The notes under the pieces were generated by a model. That model was not told where the DNA came from and made no database searches. It saw only the letters and a list, made by a program, of their open reading frames with translations. Made by a program: the position numbers and the translations under genes. A stretch of 64,000 bases of DNA. Source: Deltaproteobacteria bacterium UBA5205. GTDB taxonomy: Bacteria > Desulfobacterota > Syntrophorhabdia > Syntrophorhabdales > Syntrophorhabdaceae. The DNA lies in assembly GCA_002412715.1 (NCBI GenBank), contig DHVP01000034.1, forward strand, positions 58,588 through 122,587, read 5' to 3'. Positions 8,944 to 18,256 of this stretch are shown one piece after another (the first letter of the stretch is position 1; the number at the start of each line of letters is the position of its first letter).

Positions 8944-10088
8944 CTTCCCGTCGCCCACGTCGTAAATTTTTCGCCGCGAAAGAATTTGATCCAGCCGATA
9001 AAGATCGCCAGGTTAACCGTGCAAAAGGTATGCGCGAGGCGGGACGGCCGCGTGAGAAAGGACAGGGGAAGGCCGAAGGAATCTGCAAGCCACAGGACGT
9101 AAAAGAAGACCTGGAGGGAAAGGGTCGCAATGTAAACAGGCTCCCCCGTGGCCGCCGCGATGAGCACATTGAGAAGGAAAGCCAGGAAGAGTGCGAAAGG
9201 CACCAGGAACCGCATCAGCTTGTGGGAGACAAGCTCGAAAGAAAACAGGGGATATTTGAAGGGGTTCAGGAGACCGGCATGTGTGAAAATAGCCCGTAAT
9301 GATCTCGCGGTGATCCTCACATGCCTCCGGAATTCCCCTGCGACGCTTCCCGCCGAGCGTTCGAGACAAAAGGCCTCCTGAGCCAGCACGCCCCGGAACC
9401 CTTGCTCGACGATCTTTGCGGGTATGACGAAATCGTTTATATCGTAATCATTGAGAGGCAGGTACAGGGACTTCCGGATGGCGAAGATTGCCCCGTCCGC
9501 CCCGACGCAGGAGCCTATCCTGCCCTCCAGGGCCTTGGTCAATCTCTCGATCCGGGTATACAGCCCTGCTGAGGACACGGCTGCGTCGCCTGCCTCCGAA
9601 ACATACTCGGTCCTGCCCGTTACCCAACCGATCTTATCGTCGGAAAACCTGGCAGCCAGGTGTCTTAAGGCATTGCGGTCGTAATGTGAGTTTGCGTCCG
9701 AGAAGACGATTATGTCTCCTCTTGCCTCCGGGACAGCCCTGTTAAGGCATGCCGTCTTCCCGATGTGTCCCTCATACCGCTTGAGTATGACCCCCGTCTT
9801 TTCATATTTACGGACGATGTTGTCCGTCGCATCGAGGGACCCGTCCGAGATGACCACGATCTCCAGAAGTTCCCCGGGATAGTCGAGACTGATGGAATTT
9901 GCCAGTTTATCCTCGATTGCACCGGCTTCATTGTACGCGGAAATAAGGAGGCTCACCCTGGGAAGGTCTCCGTTGGAAGAAGGTGCGGACTTTTTCAGTC
10001 TGAAAAGGCCGAGCACCACCAGGACAAGCGGGTAGCCGGCATAGGCGTAAAAAACAACAAGAACCGCTACCCAGAACGCCGTCGTCAT
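8940..10088 (-). CDS. Membrane glycosyltransferase family 2
   Basis: An N-terminal membrane segment is followed by a GT-A fold: SLLISAYNEAGAIEDKL, then VVISDGSLDATD, and FSDANS as the metal-binding DxD-like region. Next comes QEAFCLERSA in the Q/RxxRW-type region, then at least three C-terminal membrane segments. This layout matches processive or membrane-anchored GT2 enzymes that extend or initiate surface glycans. The ATG at 10088 has GGAGG immediately upstream and is chosen as start; an in-frame ATG at 10112 forms an ATGA overlap with the aminotransferase stop and remains possible. Confidence 0.88.
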   Translation of the reverse strand: MTTAFWVAVLVVFYAYAGYPLVLVVLGLFRLKKSAPSSNGDLPRVSLLISAYNEAGAIEDKLANSISLDYPGELLEIVVISDGSLDATDNIVRKYEKTGVILKRYEGHIGKTACLNRAVPEARGDIIVFSDANSHYDRNALRHLAARFSDDKIGWVTGRTEYVSEAGDAAVSSAGLYTRIERLTKALEGRIGSCVGADGAIFAIRKSLYLPLNDYDINDFVIPAKIVEQGFRGVLAQEAFCLERSAGSVAGEFRRHVRITARSLRAIFTHAGLLNPFKYPLFSFELVSHKLMRFLVPFALFLAFLLNVLIAAATGEPVYIATLSLQVFFYVLWLADSFGLPLSFLTRPSRLAHTFCTVNLAIFIGWIKFFRGEKFTTWATGR

Positions 10089-10108
10089 ATATCCTCCAAA
10101 GATTGTCG

Positions 10109-11374
10109 TCATGCCCTTTCCTTTCCGACAAGATCGCCAGTTGTCCGGATTGCGTCAAGAGAACCCGCGGTGTCCCTGTCGGGTTGAGAACTCGCCGGGA
10201 CAAGCAGGCGGGCCATTTCATCCCTGTCTTTATCGCTGACCCATTTGTGAAGAGGTATCGTTACGAGACGGTCGGCAACGAACCTGGCGACGGGAAATGC
10301 CGCCCTCGCGAACCGGTGGGCTATCTGCGGGACATCATTGATGGGAAACGGGTACATCTGGGTTATTCCCAGACCTTTTCTCTGTGAGGCCGTGCATATC
10401 TTCCTCTTGCGGTCCCGGTTCTCGACGATGAAGGGGAGCCTCAGGTAAGGCAGGGCAGAGACGCCGCCCGCAGGTTCCTGGCCTTTAAGCCTTCGACAAA
10501 ACATGGCAGCCTGTTCCTTCCGGACATTCATGGCTGTCTCCATGCGCCGGCGCCAGTCGATGCACAGACCTGCCTGCATGGGCGACAGCCTCATTACCGG
10601 GAACCTGCTGTCGAAGACAGTTCGACCGAGTTTCAGAAAGGGCAGGGCCGCCGGGATCCAGTAGAGCTGTGGACGGATGAAGAGACTCATCATGACGGCC
10701 TTCAAATATTCCCCGACATTATCCTTTGTTCGGGGGAACGAAAGGCGCGAATACTCCTTCTCTATCGCCCTGCTTATCGCGTCTGAATTGGTTACGATGA
10801 TCCCTCCCGACCCGCAGGTCACGGATTTCCCCCTCCCAAGACTGAAAAACCCCACGTCTCCTATGGTTCCGAGGAATCTGCCGCCATGCCTGCCGCCCAT
10901 CGCCTGGGCAGCGTCTTCGAGAACAAAAACGTTCCGTTTCCTGCACAGCCTTACAATATCGTCCATCCTGGACGGAATCCCGAATAGATGATTCGGGACG
11001 ACGCACAGGGTCTCATCCGTTACCCCCTCCTCGAGGAGTTTCCTGTCGAAGTCCAGTGACGAGGCATCGATATCACAGAGGGTCACCTTGAGCCCCGCCC
11101 TGACAATGGCAGATGGAACGGAAAAACAGGTGTATGCCGGTATGAGGACCTCCGATCTGACGGGCCGCAATGATTTCAGTGAACGCAGGATAAGGTACAG
11201 GGCGGCCTTACCTGACGAAACGAGAAAAACGTGTCTGACGCCGAAATATTCCTTGATCCCTTCCTCCAGATTCTTCAGATATGTCTCGCCTGCGAGAAAA
11301 CCCTTGAACCCACTCCAGAGGTCCCGAAGATGCAGCGGTGCGGCGGCTGGGGGTAGGGTTCGCCGGACCCTCAT
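10109..11374 (-). CDS. DegT/DnrJ/EryC1/StrS-family aminotransferase
   Basis: This 421-residue PLP enzyme has the fold-type I sugar aminotransferase layout: FLVSSGKAALYLIL for cofactor phosphate binding, EVLIPAYTCFSVPSAI, the aspartate in VLEDAAQAMGG, and SLGRGKSVTCGSGG, whose lysine aligns with the Schiff-base lysine. Such enzymes usually make amino sugars for glycans. Members inside XrtA-type EPS clusters are common and often have this divergent lysine loop. The exact keto-sugar substrate is not visible. Its stop is shared with the following glycosyltransferase region. Confidence 0.85.
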   Translation of the reverse strand: MRVRRTLPPAAAPLHLRDLWSGFKGFLAGETYLKNLEEGIKEYFGVRHVFLVSSGKAALYLILRSLKSLRPVRSEVLIPAYTCFSVPSAIVRAGLKVTLCDIDASSLDFDRKLLEEGVTDETLCVVPNHLFGIPSRMDDIVRLCRKRNVFVLEDAAQAMGGRHGGRFLGTIGDVGFFSLGRGKSVTCGSGGIIVTNSDAISRAIEKEYSRLSFPRTKDNVGEYLKAVMMSLFIRPQLYWIPAALPFLKLGRTVFDSRFPVMRLSPMQAGLCIDWRRRMETAMNVRKEQAAMFCRRLKGQEPAGGVSALPYLRLPFIVENRDRKRKICTASQRKGLGITQMYPFPINDVPQIAHRFARAAFPVARFVADRLVTIPLHKWVSDKDRDEMARLLVPASSQPDRDTAGSLDAIRTTGDLVGKERA

Positions 11375-11425
11375 GGTTCACATCTTCGGGTAGAAAGTTT
11401 GTATGTCATGGGTTCAATGGGTTTT

Positions 11426-12460
11426 CTACGGCAGGTTCTTCACTAACTGCGGGCCGATCAATTTCGTCAGCCCCACCGGCAGATGCTGCCAGATTTTTAT
11501 AGCCAGTTCATACTTCGGGTTGTGCGGATTGATCTCCGGCATCGGTTCACCGTTCTTAAGCCAGTAATGCCAGTAGAGCTGCACCGGTTTTGCACCCCAC
11601 TGCTCTTTGAATTTGTGCGTGCCTTCGCCGGGAGTGGACCGGCCGAAATCGAAAACCTTGTAGCCCGCCTCGCATGCAAACTCAAGTACGCTTGAGTACA
11701 GGAGCATGTTGGGCCCGAAACGGTTGAAGTCCCTGAGCGATGATGCCCAGGGGATCTCCATGGTATCCTTGAATCCAACGAGCATTCCTGAAGCCACGGG
11801 GCGGCCGTCCCTCGTGTAGACGGTGCCGATCCGGGTCGTGTCGGGGAACTTTTTGAGGATGTTCCGGAAGAATCTCCTTGGATAGACCGGGGTTCCCAGG
11901 TCCCGCATGTTTCTTGAAAACACGTGGTAGAAGCTTTCCAGCTCTTCCAGTTTGCCGATCCTCGCAACCATACCCTCCTTGACTGCTCTTTGCACCTGGC
12001 TTCTCAGTTTCGATCCGAAGGAGGCAATGAGCGCCTCTTTTTTCCCCGGGAGCGGGAGTCTCATGGACACCTTTGAGGTCTTGACCGGCTGGTCGCGCAG
12101 GAGGTTCCGGGAATGTCTCAGTTCCATATGGCGTATTCCCATGTCCCGGGCCATGTCCACCGCTTCGGTGAGTAGTCGTTCACGGATGCGGTAATCATCG
12201 GCGCATATCCCCCCGTAGTTGAAGAACGGCAACGAAACCGCGAAGCTGCCGAAGAGAAGACTCTGCAGGCGGACAAGAGGCAGTATCCCGTTGATCTTTC
12301 CCGCGTCGTCCTGCGACAGAAGATAACAGGTCTTGTGTCCGAAACTTTCCTCGATCACTTCCTTCCAACCGATAAGGTGGTAACAGCTTGCTTCGCCCTC
12401 ACTCATAACATACCGGTCCCATGCATCACGGTATCCTGGATCATAAAGATGGATCTTCAT
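11426..12460 (-). CDS. FemAB-like protein of XrtA/PEP-CTERM EPS systems
   Basis: About 344 residues with a GNAT-like double fold related to FemAB peptidyltransferases. The pattern HLIGWKEVIEESFGH near the N terminus, SKLRSQVQRAVKEG midway, and DFGRSTPGEGTHKFKEQWG near the C terminus matches the FemAB-related family found beside exosortase-type EPS genes. Its biochemical role is not established; acylation or aminoacylation of a glycan or lipid intermediate is a guess. The frame is open upstream to 12622, but ATG 12460 has GAGGAAG at a good distance and gives the usual family N terminus. Confidence 0.85.
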   Translation of the reverse strand: MKIHLYDPGYRDAWDRYVMSEGEASCYHLIGWKEVIEESFGHKTCYLLSQDDAGKINGILPLVRLQSLLFGSFAVSLPFFNYGGICADDYRIRERLLTEAVDMARDMGIRHMELRHSRNLLRDQPVKTSKVSMRLPLPGKKEALIASFGSKLRSQVQRAVKEGMVARIGKLEELESFYHVFSRNMRDLGTPVYPRRFFRNILKKFPDTTRIGTVYTRDGRPVASGMLVGFKDTMEIPWASSLRDFNRFGPNMLLYSSVLEFACEAGYKVFDFGRSTPGEGTHKFKEQWGAKPVQLYWHYWLKNGEPMPEINPHNPKYELAIKIWQHLPVGLTKLIGPQLVKNLP

Positions 12461-12536
12461 ATCTTCCTCGTAATGCTTAAGGCGTGAAGCTCGAAGCATC
12501 CGCGCTACCTGCCTTACGCCTTTGACCACGTCATTG

Positions 12537-13667
12537 TTATCTTCGCGCATACTGGATCCTGGGCACCTTGAAGGCAAGAGAGGACAAAGCCACAATGATC
12601 GACAAAAGCAGGAAGAATTCAAAGACGAGCGGTATCAATTCCTGATCTTTGATGAGAGGGTTGTATTTTATAAGGAATACTCCGTGGAGAAGAAATATTT
12701 CGTAAGAGTACCTTCCAAGCAAAAGGAGCAACCGGCTCTGGTATCCGCGCTCTATCGCATAGCCGAAGAGGCATATAATTCCTGCGTTCGATACCAGGCT
12801 GTTGATCTCGGACAGACCGGTAAGCAGGATATTGGGTATCTTTCCGGTCACGATATATCTTACAGTTTCATGACTCATTGCGAAGTTGTAGGCTCCAACT
12901 CCGAGTACGGCCAGGATCGACATGACGAGAAAGGCCTTTCTGTTATTTCGATATGCGTGAAGCCATCTGTCGTAATGCATGGCCAGAACGCATCCGGCCG
13001 GGAATGAAAGGAACTGGACCCAGTGAAGACGGAATACATAATAATTGAAGATCAGAAGAAGAAGCCCGATGCCAACCAGATACACCGGCAGGTGTTTGGG
13101 GCTTCCGCTTCTATAGCCGACAAATAAAAGAAGATACCATACCAGGATAAAGGTCACGAACCAGCGGGAATAATCGAGAAAGATAAGCTCCGGTCCGAGG
13201 TTGATCCCCAGGAATGTCAACAGGAGGGCCCGGGGACGCAAAAAGTTCCCCAGAATAAAGTAATCGAGTATTACGATAAGAACGGTAGCAATCCAATAAG
13301 GGGTCATGACCCTTTTTATTGTTTTGGAGAAATATTGCTGCAGTTTAGGCTTGTTTCGCATAACCGACAGCGTCAGTCCGAAACCGGAAATAATGAGGAA
13401 CAGTGAAACAGGGCTTCCGGGCAAGACGACATTCGCGTGCGTCTGCGACACGTGAACCCATAAGTGGCGGAGAACGACAAAGAATATCGCAAAGCCTCTC
13501 AGGTGATCGGTATGAGAAAAACCCAGGAAATTCTTTTCATCAGGTTTATCCTTCCTGATCGTCGCCGCTATAAGCGCGAAGAACAGGAGTATTATGAAAA
13601 GGTTGGTTAAACCCGGAAAAAGAACATCAAGCTTGTCGATCTGGTAATTTGACAGGTAATTTCTCAT
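12537..13667 (-). CDS. Acyltransferase family 3 membrane protein (OafA-like)
   Basis: About 376 residues with roughly ten membrane segments. DHLRGFAIFFVVLRHLWVH contains the arginine and histidine that mark acyltransferase-3 proteins, followed by LFLIISGFGLTLS. These inner-membrane enzymes move acetyl or other acyl groups onto glycans. Start choice is uncertain: ATG 13667 is used, but a GTG at 13685 forms a GTGA overlap with the deacetylase stop. The gene is flanked by a deacetylase and the FemAB-like gene, so it is likely a modifier of the same polysaccharide. Confidence 0.83.
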   Translation of the reverse strand: MRNYLSNYQIDKLDVLFPGLTNLFIILLFFALIAATIRKDKPDEKNFLGFSHTDHLRGFAIFFVVLRHLWVHVSQTHANVVLPGSPVSLFLIISGFGLTLSVMRNKPKLQQYFSKTIKRVMTPYWIATVLIVILDYFILGNFLRPRALLLTFLGINLGPELIFLDYSRWFVTFILVWYLLLFVGYRSGSPKHLPVYLVGIGLLLLIFNYYVFRLHWVQFLSFPAGCVLAMHYDRWLHAYRNNRKAFLVMSILAVLGVGAYNFAMSHETVRYIVTGKIPNILLTGLSEINSLVSNAGIICLFGYAIERGYQSRLLLLLGRYSYEIFLLHGVFLIKYNPLIKDQELIPLVFEFFLLLSIIVALSSLAFKVPRIQYARR

Positions 13668-13681
13668 CTGTTCCGCTTCAT

Positions 13682-14599
13682 TCACACCCGGGCCAGACCC
13701 AGTGTGATATCGCCTTCGCAGGACTTGCAGGGTTCCGTGATCGGCAGGTAGGTGCCGCATGAGACAAACCCGCTGTCCTGAAATCTGACAAAGAAATGTC
13801 TCAGCCTCTCGAGGGTCTTGTCGAGATTAAGATAATGTCTGAAACGGCTGACCGATCCGATCCCATGGGTCTGCCGGGGCTGTTCAGGGTCCACCTCCCA
13901 CGGGTGACAGTAAAAGACATAGCGTCCTTCGCTTCGAAGGATGCGGGCGACACCGGATTCGAAGAGAGTGGTCGGCCAGAACCTGAAATAGCCGCCGCCC
14001 GCCCAGGGGATGGTTCGCCCGGCAAATCTGAGGTTGCTCACCGGCAGTTCCATGATGCCGTTGCCCATAACGAGATAACCTTCGGATGTCTGCCTTAAGT
14101 CCTCTCCCTTACCATGACGCCTGTTAAGCCTGAAACTGTTGTAGCTTGAATCATAAGCGAAGCTAAGATCCCCGAGGACCTCCGCCAGTTCTTTTGTCAT
14201 TGAGAAATTAGGCGCCCGGTAGCCCAGGACCGCCTGGCCGGTAATGTCTTCCAGCAACGCTTTGCTCATGTGAATGTCACCGCGAAGTGCCGGGCCTTGT
14301 ATATCGCAGCACAACCGGTGAGAATACCCGTGGGAAGCGATTTCATGGCCCAGTCCGGCAATTTCGCGTATGAGCCCGCTGAAACGTTTCGCCACCCAGC
14401 CGAGGACGAAGAAGGTTGCGCACACGTTATACCGATCGAAAAGTTCAAGGAGTTTGTATGTATTCATCTCTATCCGCGATTCACAGGATTCCCAGCTCTC
14501 CAGAGGGAAGCAGGGCCGGAGATTTTCGACCTGGAACCAATCTTCCAGATCGACGGTTATAATTATCGGCCTCATCGATGTACCGGATTGTCTGATCAT
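13682..14599 (-). CDS. Polysaccharide deacetylase (NodB domain, XrtA-associated type)
   Basis: This 305-residue NodB-homology protein has the catalytic motif VDLEDWF near residue 17, the metal-binding HEIASHGYSH near residue 85, and GYRAPNFS. It lacks a signal peptide, as is usual for the subfamily linked to XrtA-type EPS loci; it would remove N- or O-acyl groups from sugars of the precursor or polymer. ATG 14599 is used; ATG 14575 (MRPIII) would give an N terminus closer to the catalytic strand. It lies five bases after the sugar transferase gene. Confidence 0.87.
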   Translation of the reverse strand: MIRQSGTSMRPIIITVDLEDWFQVENLRPCFPLESWESCESRIEMNTYKLLELFDRYNVCATFFVLGWVAKRFSGLIREIAGLGHEIASHGYSHRLCCDIQGPALRGDIHMSKALLEDITGQAVLGYRAPNFSMTKELAEVLGDLSFAYDSSYNSFRLNRRHGKGEDLRQTSEGYLVMGNGIMELPVSNLRFAGRTIPWAGGGYFRFWPTTLFESGVARILRSEGRYVFYCHPWEVDPEQPRQTHGIGSVSRFRHYLNLDKTLERLRHFFVRFQDSGFVSCGTYLPITEPCKSCEGDITLGLARV

Positions 14600-14604
14600 G
14601 GGTT

Positions 14605-16128
14605 CTACCTGGCTCCATCTCTTAAAAGAACCACGCCGACGGTACGCAGCAGGATCTTGAGATCCAGGAAAACGGACATGTTCTTTACATAGTAAAGGTC
14701 ATACTCAAGCTTGTTCCGCGCGTCCTCCACGGAGGCACCGTACCTGTAGTTTATCTGTGCCCATCCGGTCAGGCCCGGTTTTACCGTGTGGCGCACGAAA
14801 TAGTAGGGTAGCTGGGATTCAAGGACGTCGACGAATTCGGGTCTCTCCGGGCGCGGACCCACGATACTCATCTCACCTCTGAATATGTTCCATATCTGGG
14901 GTAGTTCATCAATGTGGGTAAGACGCAGGAACTTCCCTACCCTCGTCACCCTGGGGTCCTTCTCCTGTGCCCAACGGGCCCCTCCGGTTTCCGCTTCATA
15001 GGTCATGGACCTGAACTTGTAGATCGTGAAGACCTGCCGGTCTTTCCCTACCCTTTGCTGGGTGTAAAAGACCGGACCGGGCGAATCCATCTTGATGGCG
15101 ACAATCGCCAGGCCTATTATGGGACTCATAAGGAAGAGGATCAGCCCCGAGGCCAGAAAATCCAGAACGCGTTTAAGTCTCTGCACGAAATCGGTCCGGA
15201 GGAGATAGAAACCCTGGGCAAAAAGAAGCCACTGGTCGCCGATGCTGCGGACAGGGATCCTTCCCGTCAGCGATTCATAGACATCTGCCATATCACGGAT
15301 ATCGATTCCCTTGAAACGGGCGTTGAGTATGCTGCGTATCAATTTCACGGAACGGTTCCGCGGTATCGCGAGAATGACCGTGTGCGCCCCCACCCTAGCG
15401 GCAACCTCCAGGAGTTGGTCGCTCCTTCCCATGACCGCCGGGGATGCCGCCGTGCCCAGCACGTCGGGATCGTCATCGAGAAACCCCTTGACCTCATAGG
15501 GAGACAACGGGGACTTGAGCAGCCTGTAAATGGTCTTGCCGCAAAACCCGGCGCCAAGGATGAGGGCGGGCGCCTTCTGGCCGGTCTTCTGGAAGATTAT
15601 CCCGTAGCTCCAACGCCAGACATTGAGAAGATACCAGACGAGAATGGCCTCCATTAGCATGATGCCCCTGCCGTAGGGACCGAAGGGGATTATGTAAAAC
15701 GCACCGACGGTGAGAGAGGCCCCCAGGGCCACAGCGACGGCACTGCGGAAGGTTGTCTCCCAGGAGCGATAAACGCGCTCCACGTTATACAAATCGAAAA
15801 TGTAGAAAGCCAGCGGATAGAGGATCAGGGTAAATGCGGGTTCTATGGAATAAAGAGAAATGGTGTTCCAGTGAAAACCCGTCCTCAGCCCGATGCTGAG
15901 GACCACCGCCAGACAGATGAGGACTACATCACCCAGAAGCAGCAGCCACCGGTGCCTTGGAAATCCCAGGGGCACTTCCAGGTCTATCCGGGGGGTTTTT
16001 CCATCTTCTTCCAGGACGATAACTGACGCGTCCGTGCCGTCCGGCAGCTTGATCTCCGGAAGCGGAACATACCCCGGCAGCGGTGCGTCGTATCCCCAGT
16101 TCGTATCATGATGGAGGTGTTTATGCAT
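14605..16128 (-). CDS. Undecaprenyl-phosphate sugar phosphotransferase (initiating, polytopic)
   Basis: This 507-residue protein has four or five N-terminal membrane segments (about 45-170), a central Rossmann-like domain (LILGAGFCGKTIYRLL), and a C-terminal bacterial sugar transferase domain. The last includes LDFLASGLILFLMSP, KMDSPGPVFYTQQRVGKD, FRSM and the conserved VGPRPERPEF with LKPGLTGWAQ-like VKPGLTGWAQINYRYG. It transfers a sugar-1-phosphate to undecaprenyl phosphate to start EPS repeat assembly. The polytopic layout matches the WbaP/WcaJ-like enzymes of XrtA-type clusters. ATG 16128 has GGGGAAG upstream. Confidence 0.9.
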   Translation of the reverse strand: MHKHLHHDTNWGYDAPLPGYVPLPEIKLPDGTDASVIVLEEDGKTPRIDLEVPLGFPRHRWLLLLGDVVLICLAVVLSIGLRTGFHWNTISLYSIEPAFTLILYPLAFYIFDLYNVERVYRSWETTFRSAVAVALGASLTVGAFYIIPFGPYGRGIMLMEAILVWYLLNVWRWSYGIIFQKTGQKAPALILGAGFCGKTIYRLLKSPLSPYEVKGFLDDDPDVLGTAASPAVMGRSDQLLEVAARVGAHTVILAIPRNRSVKLIRSILNARFKGIDIRDMADVYESLTGRIPVRSIGDQWLLFAQGFYLLRTDFVQRLKRVLDFLASGLILFLMSPIIGLAIVAIKMDSPGPVFYTQQRVGKDRQVFTIYKFRSMTYEAETGGARWAQEKDPRVTRVGKFLRLTHIDELPQIWNIFRGEMSIVGPRPERPEFVDVLESQLPYYFVRHTVKPGLTGWAQINYRYGASVEDARNKLEYDLYYVKNMSVFLDLKILLRTVGVVLLRDGAR

Positions 16129-16149
16129 GCTCTTCCCCTTCGTGTCTCC

Positions 16150-16887
16150 CTACAGGCGGTTGTAGATGAACTGTGGAATGTAAAGCCGGCGCTTGTTAAA
16201 AACGACTCCAAGAACTTTGCCGCCGCTCTTGATGATCGTCTCTTTCATACTCAGGGCCACCTGCCAACGCGTCTTCTCCGCCTCAACCACGATCACGACC
16301 CCGTCCACCATGGAGGCGATCGAAGGCCCGTTTGAGAATACCGCCTGGGGGAGATCGATGACGACGAGTTCAAACCTCTCCCTCAAAGAATCCCAGAACC
16401 TCCTGGCATTCTCCAGGCATACCGCCTGCCCCTCGGAGGCAACGGTATAACGGAAAAGCGGCAATACGCTGAAGCTCCTGCCATTGACGGGGCACAGGGC
16501 CCTGTCGATCCCCGAACCTGCTGCCAGGATTTCCTCCAGTTTCAAAGCGGGATCCCTCTCCGGATAGTCAAACCCATCGCGGTTCCCGTCGCAATCGACA
16601 AGAAGGACATCTTTCCCCATTTGCAGCGAGACCGTTTTTGCCAGTTCCCGGGCTATGGTGGACGTCCCTTCCCGTGAACGGGGGCCGACGAAGAGGACGC
16701 GGCGGCGAAGGGTGTCCGGAAGGGCCGCGGTGATTGTCTGGTAGAGTCTGCTCATTTCGACTTCCATTCCGACCTCATTGTTATTGGTCCGGCCGTTTCG
16801 CGGCACGGACACGGGGGTAGAGGGCATCACCTCGTGCGGCATGTTCCCCATTTCCCGATTTTCCAGTGCGTCATAAATCCTGCTCAT
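16150..16887 (-). CDS. CpsD/BY-kinase-like ATPase with degenerate Walker A
   Basis: About 245 residues. MSRIYDALE at the start and the strong AGGAGG before ATG 16887 fix the N terminus; this opening is typical of EPS-linked tyrosine kinases. The P-loop region reads GPRSREGTSTIARELA: the lysine of the usual EGKST is a threonine. Walker A' (VLLVDCDGNRDG) and Walker B (LVVIDLPQAV) are recognisable. The C-terminal tail has only two tyrosines instead of a long tyrosine cluster. It may be a regulatory ATP-binding protein instead of an active kinase. It follows the ExeA-like ATPase and is probably the partner of the separate chain-length protein. Confidence 0.82.
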   Translation of the reverse strand: MSRIYDALENREMGNMPHEVMPSTPVSVPRNGRTNNNEVGMEVEMSRLYQTITAALPDTLRRRVLFVGPRSREGTSTIARELAKTVSLQMGKDVLLVDCDGNRDGFDYPERDPALKLEEILAAGSGIDRALCPVNGRSFSVLPLFRYTVASEGQAVCLENARRFWDSLRERFELVVIDLPQAVFSNGPSIASMVDGVVIVVEAEKTRWQVALSMKETIIKSGGKVLGVVFNKRRLYIPQFIYNRL

Positions 16888-16957
16888 TTTTTGCCTCCTA
16901 TATGGAATGGATACCGGAATATCACGATCCCATTCATCTTTGCGGCGAAAAGCGATA

Positions 16958-18211
16958 TCACTGGCTGGCAGACCCGCTTTCCTCGGACAATTCCGGAAAT
17001 GTAATGGTGCTGCCCACGTGGATAACATTCGGGTTGGCGACGTGAGGATTATTCTCCTTTATGATCTGGACGATGCGGCTGTCCGCTTTTCCGTAAACCT
17101 CCCGCGAAAGCTTGTAAAGACTGTCTCCATACGATACGGACTTCTTGACCACCGCGCCCTTCTTTTCCACCACCGATGCGGGCACGGCAGCGGCGGCATC
17201 CCCGGGACTTACCGGGTCCTTCTCTACAGGCAGCAGTACCGCCCTCATCAGCACCTTGTCGGTCGTTCTACCCTGGATTGTGGTCAGGGCCCGTATCTTG
17301 CCGAGGACGGTTTCGTGGTGCGGCAGGAGCCATGCCATGGCAATGAACAGCACCGTCAATGCAGACAGGGCGGGAAACCACCACCGCCCCCCCGACGGCC
17401 ACCTCAGACCGTCGAAATCACGTATGATCTCTTTCACGATTGCGCGGGTAACGGGCTGTTTGCGGTATCCGTATCCCGTAATAAGCGCATTGTCGCATAA
17501 CACGTTTATGACCCTCGGGATACCCCGGGCCTTTTTTGTGACTGCCTTCATCGCTGACCTTGTAAAGACCGACGACGCATCGGCCCCGGCCTTCTGCAGC
17601 CTGTACCTGATATACTCGGCGCTCTCATCTTCCGTAAGGGGCAGGATCGTTGACCTGATCGCAAGACGCTGCCGGAGCTGTCTCAACCTGTGCTGTTTCA
17701 GTTCCTCCTCGAACTCCGGCTGGCCTATGAGAACTATCTGAACCAGCTTGTCCTTCGATGTCTCCAGGTTCGAAAGCATGCGCAGGTTTTCCAGTGTATC
17801 GAGGGGCATGTTCTGCGCCTCGTCAATGACGAGGACCATGGTATTGCCCTTCCTGTATTCTTCGATCAACACTTCGTAGAGCCGATTCGTCATCTCTACC
17901 ACATCGTTTGTTTCCACCGGCAGTTCCAGTTCCTGGTAGATCGTCCTTAAGAGTCCTTCGAATGTCAGCTTGGCGTTGAACACGTATATTATCTTGAGGC
18001 GCTCCCTGTCGGCACGTTCGAGATAGGACCGCAAAATAGTGGTTTTTCCCACACCAACGGCACCGACAATTGCCACAAACCCCTTCCTCTTTTCGATCCC
18101 GTATATGATGGCCGCCAGCGCTTCCTTGTGACTGGGGCTCAGATAGAGGAACTCGGGATCCGGAGTGATATGAAAGGGCTGTTTGCGAAGATTATAAAAA
18201 TTGAGATACAT
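16958..18211 (-). CDS. ExeA/XrtA-associated AAA ATPase with C-terminal LysM domain
   Basis: This 417-residue protein starts YLNFYNLRKQPFHITPDPEF, the hallmark of the ExeA/GspA-like secretion ATPase family found in XrtA EPS loci. Walker A is GAVGVGKTTIL near residue 50 and Walker B is LVIDEAQNMP near residue 130. A single membrane segment follows near residue 280. The periplasmic tail ends in a LysM-like domain (SYGDSLYKLSREVYG ... NPNVIHVGSTITFP), which would bind peptidoglycan. It probably links ATP hydrolysis to assembly of the export machinery through the wall. Confidence 0.88.
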   Translation of the reverse strand: MYLNFYNLRKQPFHITPDPEFLYLSPSHKEALAAIIYGIEKRKGFVAIVGAVGVGKTTILRSYLERADRERLKIIYVFNAKLTFEGLLRTIYQELELPVETNDVVEMTNRLYEVLIEEYRKGNTMVLVIDEAQNMPLDTLENLRMLSNLETSKDKLVQIVLIGQPEFEEELKQHRLRQLRQRLAIRSTILPLTEDESAEYIRYRLQKAGADASSVFTRSAMKAVTKKARGIPRVINVLCDNALITGYGYRKQPVTRAIVKEIIRDFDGLRWPSGGRWWFPALSALTVLFIAMAWLLPHHETVLGKIRALTTIQGRTTDKVLMRAVLLPVEKDPVSPGDAAAAVPASVVEKKGAVVKKSVSYGDSLYKLSREVYGKADSRIVQIIKENNPHVANPNVIHVGSTITFPELSEESGSASQ

Positions 18212-18256
18212 GGCTCACCATCCCATCATGATTTTCGTTCTCGGCCTCTCCTGAGG

